Shown: positions 46,950 through 55,738 of the stretch, in pieces | How positions within the stretch are numbered: position 1 is the stretch's first letter | How the letters are laid out: each line of letters begins with the position of its first letter | From: Acinetobacter populi | GTDB lineage: Bacteria > Pseudomonadota > Gammaproteobacteria > Pseudomonadales > Moraxellaceae | Length of the DNA: 64,000 nucleotides | Direction of reading: 5' to 3' | Assembly (NCBI RefSeq): GCF_002174125.1 | Contig: NZ_NEXX01000008.1 | Span: 1-64,000 of the forward strand | Notes under the pieces: generated by a model | What the model saw: the letters and a program-made list of their open reading frames with translations, nothing else | What the model was told of the DNA's origin: nothing | Database searches by the model: none | Position numbers and translations under genes: made by a program

Positions 46950-46982
46950 GCGAAATATTTCGCAACAAAAATGAAATATTTC
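46950..46982. promoter_or_regulatory. Paired identical palindromes, candidate operator
   Basis: GAAATATTTC, a perfect 10-bp palindrome, occurs at 46952-46961 and again at 46973-46982, exactly 21 bp apart (two helical turns). The first copy extends to the 14-bp palindrome GCGAAATATTTCGC (46950-46963). They lie at the predicted transcription start and 30 bp before the receptor ATG. Confidence 0.5.
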
Positions 46983-47011
46983 CACCTACAATCCTTATTA
47001 AGGTATTCAAC

Positions 47012-49252
47012 ATGGCCAAATCTAAAATTCGCAATAATAAAGCCGTCCAGACTGTTGCTTTGGCAATTGCCCTCCCCAATTTAGCATTTGCAGCAACCGA
47101 TGATGTCGTGTCATTGCCCACACTTGATGTACAAGCAGAAGGAAGTACAAGCCCTTATTTACAAAAGGAAGCCTCATCAACAAAAAGAACAGAATCTTTG
47201 CTTAATACTGCAAAAACAACGCAGATCATTACAGCAGAATCATTAAAACAGCAAAATCTACTTTCATTACAGGATGCACTTGCGACAACACCGGGAATTA
47301 CCTTTGGCGCTGGAGAAGGTGGCGGTGGTTATGGGGATAAAATTAATCTTCGTGGCTATGATGCCAGCTATAACACAACAATTGATGGTTTACGTGATCC
47401 TGCACTGTATACACGCAGTGATTTATTCAATTATGAAGCAGTTGAAATTACCAAAGGAGCAAATTCTGCCGAAAATGGTGCCGGTCAGGTCAGTGGTGGG
47501 GTTAATCTGGTCAGTAAAAAACCCAAGAATGTAGATGCCAATGAAATCAATGTTGGTGTCGGCACAGATGATTACACGCGTTTTACAGGGGATTTTAATA
47601 CCGTTGTGAATGATAGCGTTGCGGCTCGCTTAAATGTAATGGGACATAAAAACCAGTATCCGGGCGGTCCAGAAGAAGCGAAACGCTGGGGTATTGCACC
47701 TTCTATTACTTTTGGTATAAATGATGCCACGAAAACAACTTTCTCCTATTTCCATCAGGAAGATGATAATGACCCCATGTATGGTATTCCAAACTATATG
47801 GGTAAATTTATCTCCGGCATTTCCACCAGCAATCGTTATGGATATCGAAATCTGGACAACCAGAAAATTACCGCCGATATCGCCACCATTAATATCGAAA
47901 GCCAGATCAACGATAAGTTAAAATTAAACTCTATCACGCGCTATAGTGATATAGATCAAGAAACCACCATATCCGCACCTCAAGGTACTTATTGTCTATC
48001 CAGTGGTTTAACTGCGGCCGGTGTTTCCTGTACAACACCGGGTCAATATGTTGTTAGTGGACCACGCGGTTCGTATCGGGATACCGAAACCAAACAATGG
48101 ACCAATGATACCAACTTAGTCAGTCAATTTAATACGGGTCTAATCGAACATGCTCTGGTCACAGGTATTGGATTTACCCAGGAAGACTATACCTTAACAT
48201 CCGGTGGCTATTTATATGATAGTAATGGCAACGCTTTAAGCAAACCGAATATGGATGTGTATAATCCAGACAATTACTGGCATGGCGCAACCAATTTTCG
48301 TAAAACGGGTGTTACCGATGGTACTTTAAATATTTATTCCGCTTATGTTCTGGATACCATGAAATTTGGTCCGCAATGGTTATTCAATCTAGGCGTCCGT
48401 TATGACCATACCGATGCAAAATATAAAAGTTTTAGTTATTCAACCACCACTGGTGCAGAAGTTCTGGCAAATCGAACCACTTCTGATCAAAAGGACAACC
48501 TTGTATCCTACAATGCTGGATTAACTTTTAAACCGACTGAAAATTCAAGCCTCTATATTGCCTACAGCAATGCACAAAAACCCACAAGTTATGCTGCATC
48601 GGCCACATGTGCAACAGGTACTACATGTGATGTAGATCCAGAAGAAGCGGTAAACTATGAAGTCGGTGCAAAATGGCAAGCCAATCCGGATATTTTATTA
48701 AGCGCCGCCATTTTCCGTAATGAACAAAATAAAGTCCGTGTCTCGGACCCAAGTAATACCACAACTTACGCCTTGGATGGCAAAAATCATGTTGATGGTG
48801 TCGAGCTAGGTGCGGTTGGAAAAATCCTGCCACAATGGGATATTTCTGCCAGTGTCGCCTATATGAAAGGAGAATATGATCAATCCATCGCCGATTCGGT
48901 CAATGATGCCGACTATAAAGAAGGCACGGAAATGACCAATATTCCGAAAGTATCCGGCAGTTTATGGACAACCTATGCCCTTAATCCGGCATGGAAGATT
49001 GGTTATGGTCTAACTTATCAGGGTAAAACATATTTAAGTGATGTGAGTGCCACAAGTACGGTTCGTGGGGAATCAGACGATTATTTATTGCATAATGCAT
49101 CTGTAACCTATACTTATAATCAGGATTTAAGTTTTAACCTGATTGGTAAAAACTTATCCAATGAGAAATATTTTACCAATATTCGTAACAGTGGCTGGTC
49201 AACTGTCGGTGCAGAACGAAGTGCGGTATTTAATATCAACTACAAATTCTAA
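47012..49252 (+). CDS. piuA: TonB-dependent siderophore receptor, PiuA/Fiu-like
   Basis: The 746-residue outer-membrane receptor has a signal peptide ending NLAFA (about 27), a plug domain (about 55-170, with RGYDASYNTTIDGLRD and SGGVNLVSKKP) and a beta-barrel ending in F (VFNINYKF). The plug follows the TonB-dependent siderophore receptor pattern. piuC directly downstream is the standard partner of PiuA in Pseudomonas/Acinetobacter and of Fiu in E. coli, which take up catecholate or hydroxamate iron chelates and siderophore-cephalosporins. Substrate assignment rests on this neighbourhood. AAGG lies about 11 bases before the ATG. Confidence 0.85.
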   Translation: MAKSKIRNNKAVQTVALAIALPNLAFAATDDVVSLPTLDVQAEGSTSPYLQKEASSTKRTESLLNTAKTTQIITAESLKQQNLLSLQDALATTPGITFGAGEGGGGYGDKINLRGYDASYNTTIDGLRDPALYTRSDLFNYEAVEITKGANSAENGAGQVSGGVNLVSKKPKNVDANEINVGVGTDDYTRFTGDFNTVVNDSVAARLNVMGHKNQYPGGPEEAKRWGIAPSITFGINDATKTTFSYFHQEDDNDPMYGIPNYMGKFISGISTSNRYGYRNLDNQKITADIATINIESQINDKLKLNSITRYSDIDQETTISAPQGTYCLSSGLTAAGVSCTTPGQYVVSGPRGSYRDTETKQWTNDTNLVSQFNTGLIEHALVTGIGFTQEDYTLTSGGYLYDSNGNALSKPNMDVYNPDNYWHGATNFRKTGVTDGTLNIYSAYVLDTMKFGPQWLFNLGVRYDHTDAKYKSFSYSTTTGAEVLANRTTSDQKDNLVSYNAGLTFKPTENSSLYIAYSNAQKPTSYAASATCATGTTCDVDPEEAVNYEVGAKWQANPDILLSAAIFRNEQNKVRVSDPSNTTTYALDGKNHVDGVELGAVGKILPQWDISASVAYMKGEYDQSIADSVNDADYKEGTEMTNIPKVSGSLWTTYALNPAWKIGYGLTYQGKTYLSDVSATSTVRGESDDYLLHNASVTYTYNQDLSFNLIGKNLSNEKYFTNIRNSGWSTVGAERSAVFNINYKF

Positions 49253-49273
49253 TTGTAGCTAAGATAAAAAAAT

Positions 49274-49304
49274 AAAGGCATCTGAATTTGATTCAGGTGC
49301 TTTT
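49274..49304 (+). terminator. Terminator or attenuator after the receptor gene
   Basis: The arm at 49274-49287 pairs with 49291-49304 (two mismatches, loop TTG), giving AAAGGCA.CTGAAT against ATTCAGGTGCTTTT. A T run ends it. It lies 20 bp before piuC and so may reduce readthrough. Confidence 0.6.
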
Positions 49305-49324
49305 ATCCATCTATAGAGGCGAAC

Positions 49325-50008
49325 ATGATTATACAAATCCCCAATTTATTAACGCTAGATCAGGTCAATCATTGTCGTCAACTTTTACAAAAAGCCCAGT
49401 GGATTGATGGCAAAGGAACCACCGGACATCAATCTGCACATTTAAAAAACAATTTACAGTTGGGCGAAAGCGATCCCACGGCAAAAGAAATGAGTCAACT
49501 CATCAGTCAAACTGCGCTCAATCATCCTTTATTCTTTAGTGCAGCTTTACCCCGTACAATTTATCCACCCATGTTTAATTGCTATCAAAATGGTGGCACG
49601 TTTGGCACGCATGTTGATAATGCAATTCGCAAACACCCCGATACACAGCAGCCATTGCGTACCGATGTGTCATGTACTGTGTTTTTTACCAATCCAGAAG
49701 AATATGAAGGCGGAGAATTAATTATTCAGGATACCTTTGGGACACAAGCAGTTAAGCTGGCTGCCGGATATGCAATTTTATATCCTTCTACCAGTCTGCA
49801 TAAAGTCAATCCTGTCACGCAAGGTGCGCGTGTTGCATCTTTCTTTTGGGTACAAAGTTTTATTGCATCTGATGAACAGCGCCGATTGCTTTTTGAACTG
49901 GATCAAAATATTCAAAAACTCACAACCCAATTAACCAGCACACATGAAAGCGTCATTTCCCTGACCGGGATTTATCATAATCTGCTACGTCAATGGGGAG
50001 ATTTATAA
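49325..50008 (+). CDS. piuC: Fe(II)/2-oxoglutarate hydroxylase PiuC (PKHD type)
   Basis: The 227-residue oxygenase belongs to the PKHD-type prolyl hydroxylase group (E. coli YbiX). The iron ligands are H96, D98 (GTFGTHVDN) and H159 (TSLHKVNPVTQGAR), and R169 binds 2-oxoglutarate. Its exact role in iron uptake is not settled; it accompanies piuA/fiu receptors widely. GAGGCGA precedes the ATG. The next start codon lies 2 bp after its stop, so the hydroxyacid oxidase gene is coupled to it. Confidence 0.92.
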   Translation: MIIQIPNLLTLDQVNHCRQLLQKAQWIDGKGTTGHQSAHLKNNLQLGESDPTAKEMSQLISQTALNHPLFFSAALPRTIYPPMFNCYQNGGTFGTHVDNAIRKHPDTQQPLRTDVSCTVFFTNPEEYEGGELIIQDTFGTQAVKLAAGYAILYPSTSLHKVNPVTQGARVASFFWVQSFIASDEQRRLLFELDQNIQKLTTQLTSTHESVISLTGIYHNLLRQWGDL

Positions 50009-50010
50009 GC

Positions 50011-51111
50011 ATGCCAGATCCAATTCTTGCGCCTTTAACGCAGATTCCAGCCGACTTGCAAACACTGCCCGATTATCAGATTGAGGCACAAAAACATCTT
50101 AATGCAGCAACATGGAGCTATCTCAATGGTGGAGCAATGCATGAAATCAGCGTCCAACAAAATATTTTACAGTTTCAGGATATTCAGCTTATTCCACGGC
50201 ATTTAAATGATTTAACGCATGGCAATACGCAAATACATTTATTCGGACAAATATTTCCCCATCCCATTTTTCTGGCACCGATTGGTCATCAACAACTTTT
50301 TCATCCACAGGGTGAAGCTGCAACAGCATTGGCAGCAGAAGCTGTACAGGCAAATTATGTTTTAAGCACGTTTAGCAACACCGCCATGACGCAAGTCAAT
50401 CAGGACTATCCGTTTAAATGGTTTCAATTATACTGGCAAGGTTGTAGAGAACTTTCCTTGCCTTTAATTCAGCAGGCCGAACATTGCGGATTTCGGGCAA
50501 TTGTTGTCACCATTGATGCACCGCACGTCGGCATCCGTGATCGTGAACGCAAAGCATTTTTCCAGCTACCCGAAGGTATGCAGCATCCACATACGCCAAC
50601 GCATATCAGCTTTCCACAAGTATCTCCAACAGAAAGCCAGTTATTTCAGGGACTGATGCAAATTGCACCGCAATGGGATGATATCCGCTGGTTAATCGAA
50701 ACGACGCAGCTTCCCGTTATTTTAAAAGGTGTATTACATCCTGCCGATGCAAAGAAAGCATTCGCAATGGGTGTCGCAGGTCTGATTATTTCCAATCATG
50801 GTGGCCGGGTATTAGACACCACCATTTGCCCTATCGACGCATTACAAACCATTAAAAAAATCGTACCAGCTGATTATCCGCTTTTACTAGATGGCGGCAT
50901 TCGTCGTGGTACAGATGTATTTAAGGCACTGGCTTTAGGCGCAAGCGCTGTACTGATTGGCAGACCGTATATTTATGGTCTGGCAACTGCGGGCGCATTA
51001 GGCGTGGCACATGTGATCCGCACACTCAAAGAAGAATTTGAAGTAACCATGGCATTGATGGGAACTGCAAGCATAAATGAGATCAACCAAGACTATATTT
51101 ATCTTAAATAG
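50011..51111 (+). CDS. FMN-dependent alpha-hydroxyacid oxidase/dehydrogenase
   Basis: The 366-residue TIM-barrel flavoprotein oxidises 2-hydroxyacids such as lactate or glycolate. Conserved sites are TFSNTAMTQV, the FMN/catalytic segment LIISNHGGRVLD with the histidine (about 252-263), and LLDGGIRRGTDVFKALALGA with a second FMN site (about 288-307). The start at 50011 has GGGGAG upstream, 2 bp after piuC. The usual membrane-binding insert of L-lactate dehydrogenase is short here. The link with piuA-piuC is unexplained; it could recycle hydroxyacids from siderophores or supply oxoacid (speculation). Confidence 0.85.
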   Translation: MPDPILAPLTQIPADLQTLPDYQIEAQKHLNAATWSYLNGGAMHEISVQQNILQFQDIQLIPRHLNDLTHGNTQIHLFGQIFPHPIFLAPIGHQQLFHPQGEAATALAAEAVQANYVLSTFSNTAMTQVNQDYPFKWFQLYWQGCRELSLPLIQQAEHCGFRAIVVTIDAPHVGIRDRERKAFFQLPEGMQHPHTPTHISFPQVSPTESQLFQGLMQIAPQWDDIRWLIETTQLPVILKGVLHPADAKKAFAMGVAGLIISNHGGRVLDTTICPIDALQTIKKIVPADYPLLLDGGIRRGTDVFKALALGASAVLIGRPYIYGLATAGALGVAHVIRTLKEEFEVTMALMGTASINEINQDYIYLK

Positions 51112-51456
51112 AAAAATATACGGAAAATTCTTTCATATCTGCAAAAAAATATGCAAATATTAGGAAAACATTTCCTTTCTGGTTCCACTAGAATTTATGC
51201 TATTCCCAGTGAAGATACGTTGCTTGTATCTACTGAACTCATCTTATTTTACAGGGTGCATGATGAAAAAATTATATTATTCCGCCAACACATCTACAGC
51301 ACAGCAGGATCTGCTTATGCTGCGCATTGCGCGCATATAACACTATTGATTGGCTTTTAAAGCACCCTTGATAATCAGTTTTATATTTTAACCCTTTTAT
51401 AAAGATATATGTTACCTTCGACAATTTGCATACGGAGGGGACACGGAGCAATTCTC
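51112..51456 (+). promoter_or_regulatory. leuA leader region with a 26-codon open frame
   Basis: This 345-bp stretch before leuA has no gene-sized frame. From 51260 to 51340 a frame encodes 26 residues that start MMKKLYYSANTST and end DLLMLRIARI, preceded by AGGG. Three leucine codons lie close to its end. It could be a leader peptide of a leu attenuator. I see only weak hairpins after it (for example AGGAAA/TTTCCT at about 51161 before it, and a GCTTTTAAAGC palindrome at 51352-51362), and no classic terminator. Promoter not assigned. Confidence 0.3.
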
Positions 51457-53151
51457 ATGATGTTACAAGATCCAAGCACCAAATACCGCCGCATGTACCA
51501 GCGCGTCAACTTGCCTGATCGCCAGTGGCCAGATAAAGAAATTACCGAAGCACCGATCTGGATGAGCACCGATTTACGTGACGGCAATCAGGCGATTTTC
51601 GAACCGATGGATATTGAACAGAAATTCAAAATGTTTCAAATGTTGGTTAAAATCGGTTTTAAACATATCGAAATTGGTTTTCCTTCAGCATCGCAGATCG
51701 ATTTTGATTTTACCCGCAAATTGATTGAAGAAAATCATATTCCAGATGATGTCTATATTGAGGTTTTGGTACAGGCGCGGGATCATTTGATCGCACGCAC
51801 ATTCGAGTCATTAATTGGTGCAAAACGTGCCATTGTGCATATTTATAATGCCAACTCCCCAACCTTCCGTAATAAAGTCTTAAATGTCGATATTGCCGGA
51901 GCAAAAGCACTGGCTGTGAATGCGGCAGAAAAAGTTAAGGAATATGCAGCACAGTATCCGCAAACCGACTGGATCTTCCAGTATAGCCCAGAATGTTTTA
52001 CCGCGACGGAAATGGAAGTCGCCAAAGAAATCTGTGATGCAGTGACTGAAATCTGGGATGCACGTCCAGAGAAAAAAGTGATTTTAAATCTGCCTGCAAC
52101 AGTTGAAGTTGCCAGCCCGAACGTCTATGCCGATCAGATCGAATGGATGCACCGCAATCTTGAGCGTCGTGACGGTGTGATTATCTCAGTGCATCCGCAT
52201 AATGACCGCGGCTGTGGTATTGCCGCAGCAGAACTGGCGATCATGGCCGGTGCTGATCGGGTTGAAGGTTGTGTGTTCGGTAATGGCGAACGTACTGGTA
52301 ACGTTGATGTGGCAGCTGTTGCCCTGAATATGTATACCCAAGGTGTAGCACCGCATCTGGATTTTTCCAATATCAATGAAATCATTGCCACTGTTGAAGA
52401 ATGTACCGGCTTGCCTGTGCATCCACGTCATCCATATGCAGGCGATCTGGTATTTACCGCATTCTCCGGTTCGCATCAGGATGCAATCAAAAAAGGCTTT
52501 GAATTCCAAAAAGATCAGGAAGTTTGGGATATGCCCTACTTGCCGATTGATCCCAAAGATCTGGGCCGTAGCTATGATGCTGTGATTCGGGTCAATAGCC
52601 AATCCGGTAAAGGTGGCATTGCCTACTTACTAGAAGCCAATTATGGTGTGGTCTTGCCACGTCGTTTGCAGATCGAATTTAGTCAGGTGGTACAGCAATA
52701 TACCGATGCCAACGGCACAGAAATCAGTGCAGAACATATCTGGGATTTGTTTACCCAAAGTTATGTCTATACCGGTCAAAACTATTATCAGGTCAAAAAT
52801 TATCGTCTGGCTGATCATAATGGCAAGCAAACGGTGCAGTTTGAAGTTAAAGCTGGTGATGAAATCCGTCATTTAACTGGCGAAGGCAACGGTCCGATTT
52901 CTGCCATTTTAAATGCCATCGCTCTGCCGATAGATGTGTTAAACTATGAAGAGAAAAGTATTGGTAATGGGGCAAATGCCAAAGCATTGGCCATGATTGA
53001 ATTACAGGTTCAGGGACAGGCTATCAGCGGTTTTGGTGTCGGTATTCATGACAATATTGTCACTGCATCGATTGAAGCGATTCTGGCTTGTGTCAATCGT
53101 TTGATTATCAAAGGTGCTTTGGAAGCAGAACACATCGCAAAAGCCGTTTAA
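51457..53151 (+). CDS. leuA: 2-isopropylmalate synthase
   Basis: The enzyme condenses acetyl-CoA and 2-oxoisovalerate, the first committed step of leucine synthesis. The 564-residue product belongs to the long LeuA type. The catalytic [14 protein letters not shown] lies near residue 37, the metal-binding [14 protein letters not shown] near 245, and a C-terminal leucine-sensing regulatory domain follows (about 430-564). The start at 51457 has GGAG 8 bases upstream, so I reject the longer frame from 51409. A terminator-like hairpin follows. Confidence 0.95.
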   Translation: MMLQDPSTKYRRMYQRVNLPDRQWPDKEITEAPIWMSTDLRDGNQAIFEPMDIEQKFKMFQMLVKIGFKHIEIGFPSASQIDFDFTRKLIEENHIPDDVYIEVLVQARDHLIARTFESLIGAKRAIVHIYNANSPTFRNKVLNVDIAGAKALAVNAAEKVKEYAAQYPQTDWIFQYSPECFTATEMEVAKEICDAVTEIWDARPEKKVILNLPATVEVASPNVYADQIEWMHRNLERRDGVIISVHPHNDRGCGIAAAELAIMAGADRVEGCVFGNGERTGNVDVAAVALNMYTQGVAPHLDFSNINEIIATVEECTGLPVHPRHPYAGDLVFTAFSGSHQDAIKKGFEFQKDQEVWDMPYLPIDPKDLGRSYDAVIRVNSQSGKGGIAYLLEANYGVVLPRRLQIEFSQVVQQYTDANGTEISAEHIWDLFTQSYVYTGQNYYQVKNYRLADHNGKQTVQFEVKAGDEIRHLTGEGNGPISAILNAIALPIDVLNYEEKSIGNGANAKALAMIELQVQGQAISGFGVGIHDNIVTASIEAILACVNRLIIKGALEAEHIAKAV

Positions 53152-53170
53152 TTTTCGCTTTTGCTATCTG

Positions 53171-53207
53171 AAAGGATACCAACGGATGTCACTTGTTGGT
53201 ATCCTTT
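53171..53207 (+). terminator. Terminator after leuA
   Basis: AAAGGATACCAAC (53171-53183) and GTTGGTATCCTTT (53195-53207) give a perfect 13-bp stem with an 11-base loop. The T tract is only three bases. It lies 30 bp before the metX start. Confidence 0.65.
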
Positions 53208-53237
53208 CGCTATTCAGAAATAAGGTAAGGGTGAGCG

Positions 53238-54392
53238 TTGAGCTTTGCAGCAGACTCTGTGGGTGTTGTGACTCCACAAAAATTTACATTTGAGCAGCCA
53301 TTACAACTGGAATGTGGACGAATACTGCCACGTTTTGAACTCATGGTGGAAACTTACGGAACGTTAAATTCCGATCACTCCAATGCAATTTTAATCTGTC
53401 ATGCATTATCTGGACATCACCATGCGGCGGGTTTTCATCATGCTGATGATAAAAAACCAGGCTGGTGGGATGCCTGTATCGGGCCGGGTAAAGCCATTGA
53501 TACCAACATTTTTTATGTGGTGGCACTAAATAATATTGGTGGCTGTAATGGTTCGACTGGTCCTATTTCACCCAATCCCGAAAATGACAACCGACCCTAT
53601 GGTCCAGACTTCCCTCTGGTGACTGTACGGGACTGGGTTAAAACCCAAAAAATGCTATCCGAACGCTTGGAAATCGATGTCTGGCATGCCGTGGTCGGTG
53701 GTTCACTCGGTGGTATGCAGGCACAGCAGTGGGCTGTAGATTATCCCGATGCATTAAAAAATTGTGTAGTCATTGCCAGTGCCCCAAAACTAACTGCACA
53801 AAATATTGCATTTAACGAAGTCGCACGCCAGTCGATCCTGTCAGATCCGGATTTTTATCATGGTCGTTATCTGGAACATGACAGTTATCCAAAACGAGGC
53901 TTAATTCTAGCCCGTATGGTTGGACATATTACCTATTTGTCCGAAGAAGCCATGAAACAAAAATTTGGTCGTGACCTAAAATCGGGCAAATTTATGTACG
54001 GTTTTGATGTCGAGTTTCAAGTTGAAAGTTATTTGCGCTATCAGGGTGAGCAATTTAGTCGAAATTTTGATGCCAATACCTATTTAATTATGACCAAAGC
54101 ACTGGATTATTTTGATCCTGCGCGTGAATTTGATGGAAATTTACCTGAAGCATTGGCACAAACCAAATGTCGTTTTCTGGTGATTTCCTTTACCACCGAT
54201 TGGCGCTTCTCCCCTTCACGCTCACAAGAAATCGTCAATGCATTGATTTCCAATCATAAACCAGTGAGTTATATGGATATCGAAGCAGAACAGGGGCACG
54301 ACTCCTTTTTGTTTCCAATTCCCTTGTATGTCAAAACTTTACATAACTTTTTGACCAGTACCCTGCAACCAAATACTGCGAGCGAGGTTTAA
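53238..54392 (+). CDS. metX: Homoserine O-acyltransferase MetX
   Basis: The 384-residue alpha/beta-hydrolase acylates homoserine, the first step to methionine. [15 protein letters not shown] (53-67) precedes the nucleophile S156 in [15 protein letters not shown], and the aspartate and histidine fall in TTDWRFSP and QGHDSFLF. The acyl donor (acetyl- or succinyl-CoA) cannot be decided by eye. The only start that keeps the family N-terminus is TTG at 53238; the previous in-frame codons include a stop. metW follows after 3 bp, as in Pseudomonas. Confidence 0.93.
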   Translation: MSFAADSVGVVTPQKFTFEQPLQLECGRILPRFELMVETYGTLNSDHSNAILICHALSGHHHAAGFHHADDKKPGWWDACIGPGKAIDTNIFYVVALNNIGGCNGSTGPISPNPENDNRPYGPDFPLVTVRDWVKTQKMLSERLEIDVWHAVVGGSLGGMQAQQWAVDYPDALKNCVVIASAPKLTAQNIAFNEVARQSILSDPDFYHGRYLEHDSYPKRGLILARMVGHITYLSEEAMKQKFGRDLKSGKFMYGFDVEFQVESYLRYQGEQFSRNFDANTYLIMTKALDYFDPAREFDGNLPEALAQTKCRFLVISFTTDWRFSPSRSQEIVNALISNHKPVSYMDIEAEQGHDSFLFPIPLYVKTLHNFLTSTLQPNTASEV

Positions 54393-54395
54393 ACC

Positions 54396-54989
54396 ATGCG
54401 TATAGATCAACAACTTGCAGAAAAATGGATTAAACCCAATTCCCGTGTGCTGGATCTTGGCTGTGGCAATGGTGAATTGTTGTCACATATGCAGCGTAAA
54501 CATAATGTTCATGCTTATGGACTCGAGATTGATCAAGAAAAAATTGCAATTGCGATTGGTCGGGGCTTGAATATTATTCAACAAGACCTTAATCTAGGGC
54601 TAAAACAGTTTGCCGATCAGAGTTTCGACTATGTAGTAATGGCACAAGCTTTGCAAGCTGTAGATGCACCGGACGTTTTATTGCGTGATATGGTGCGAGT
54701 TGGGCGTGAAGCAATTATTACATTTCCAAATTTTGCACACTGGAAAACAAGATCCTATCTTGCGTTACGGGGTAAAATGCCTGTTTCAGACGCATTACCC
54801 TATATGTGGTATGATACGCCAAATATTCATCTGTGTACCTTCAAAGACTTTGAAGCGTTATGCAAAGATAATCAAATTCGTATCATTAATCGACTGGCTG
54901 TAAACGATAATCAGGAAGCCAGCTTAATGATGAAATATATCCCAAATCTTTTTGGTGAAATTGCTATTTATCGAGTAAGTGCCTTATGA
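54396..54989 (+). CDS. metW: Methionine biosynthesis protein MetW
   Basis: The 197-residue SAM-methyltransferase-like protein has SRVLDLGCGNGELL (about 16-29) and YGLEIDQEKI. MetW accompanies MetX across proteobacteria and is needed for full activity; the mechanism is thought to be a complex with MetX rather than methylation of a known substrate. It starts 3 bp after metX, and its stop overlaps the next gene's start (ATGA), so three genes are coupled. Confidence 0.95.
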   Translation: MRIDQQLAEKWIKPNSRVLDLGCGNGELLSHMQRKHNVHAYGLEIDQEKIAIAIGRGLNIIQQDLNLGLKQFADQSFDYVVMAQALQAVDAPDVLLRDMVRVGREAIITFPNFAHWKTRSYLALRGKMPVSDALPYMWYDTPNIHLCTFKDFEALCKDNQIRIINRLAVNDNQEASLMMKYIPNLFGEIAIYRVSAL

Positions 54990-55576
54990 AAAAACTAGCC
55001 ATAAGTACCGTATTGATGAGTGTTTTTGCTGTTTCTGCGCATGCAGAATTAATTAATCAACAACCATCAAGCAGTACCACCGTTGCACAATATGCCACCA
55101 TGCCGATTGATCAATTGGCAAAAGCTGCTCAATCTGGTCAGGGTTCTGCACAATTCTTTCTGGGTAACCGTTATAAAAATGGTCAGGGTGTAAAGCAGGA
55201 TCAGTCACAAGCGTTTGCATGGTTCAAAAAAGCTGCTGATCAGGGCATTCCCTCTGCTCAGTTGAATGTTGGACAAATGTATGCCAGCGGTGTTGGTGTC
55301 AAACAGGACTTAAATGCGGCAAAAACCTATTTGATGAAAGCAGCCAAACTAGGTGACAACCGTGCCAGCTATAATCTTGCTGTGCTTGAAGAACGCGCCA
55401 AAAATTATGTAAATGCCTATCAATGGTATGAACTATCTACTCGCGATGGCATGCTCGATTTCCGGGTTAAAGATATGTCCGAGAAAAAAATCGTACAACT
55501 GGCAGCCAACCTCAATACCAATGAGATGCGTCTGGCCCGTGAGCGTTCTGATCGCTGGATTCAATCTGACGACTAA
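54986..55576 (+). CDS. Sel1-repeat periplasmic protein
   Basis: The 196-residue protein has a signal peptide (MKKLAISTVLMSVFAVSAHA) and about three Sel1/TPR-like repeats: GQGSAQFFLGNRYKNGQGV, GIPSAQLNVGQMYASGVGV and GDNRASYNLAVLEERAKN, each followed by an A/W/Y-containing helix. Such repeats mediate protein contacts. It is translationally coupled to metW but has no evident link to methionine synthesis. A terminator ends the operon. Confidence 0.88.
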   Translation: MKKLAISTVLMSVFAVSAHAELINQQPSSSTTVAQYATMPIDQLAKAAQSGQGSAQFFLGNRYKNGQGVKQDQSQAFAWFKKAADQGIPSAQLNVGQMYASGVGVKQDLNAAKTYLMKAAKLGDNRASYNLAVLEERAKNYVNAYQWYELSTRDGMLDFRVKDMSEKKIVQLAANLNTNEMRLARERSDRWIQSDD

Positions 55577-55602
55577 GTCTGATGACTTAAAATTGCTTGA
55601 TC

Positions 55603-55633
55603 AAAAGCCGGTTACTACAGATAACCGGCTTTT
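55603..55633 (+). terminator. Rho-independent terminator after the metX operon
   Basis: AAAAGCCGGTTA (55603-55614) and TAACCGGCTTTT (55622-55633) make a 12-bp stem with a 7-base loop and T tract. Confidence 0.88.
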
Positions 55634-55738
55634 TTAATGATGTTTTATGACTTTTTTGTCCCACTAGTAAGCAGAATTTACAGAACTTTTAGCCTAGTTC
55701 AACTATACTCATCACTATGTTTTTGGTGAGCAATGTAT

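Noticed and set aside
51151..51360. 69-codon frame in the leuA leader
   Set aside because: No ribosome-binding site and no protein-like composition; the 26-codon frame at 51260 in another phase is a better candidate.
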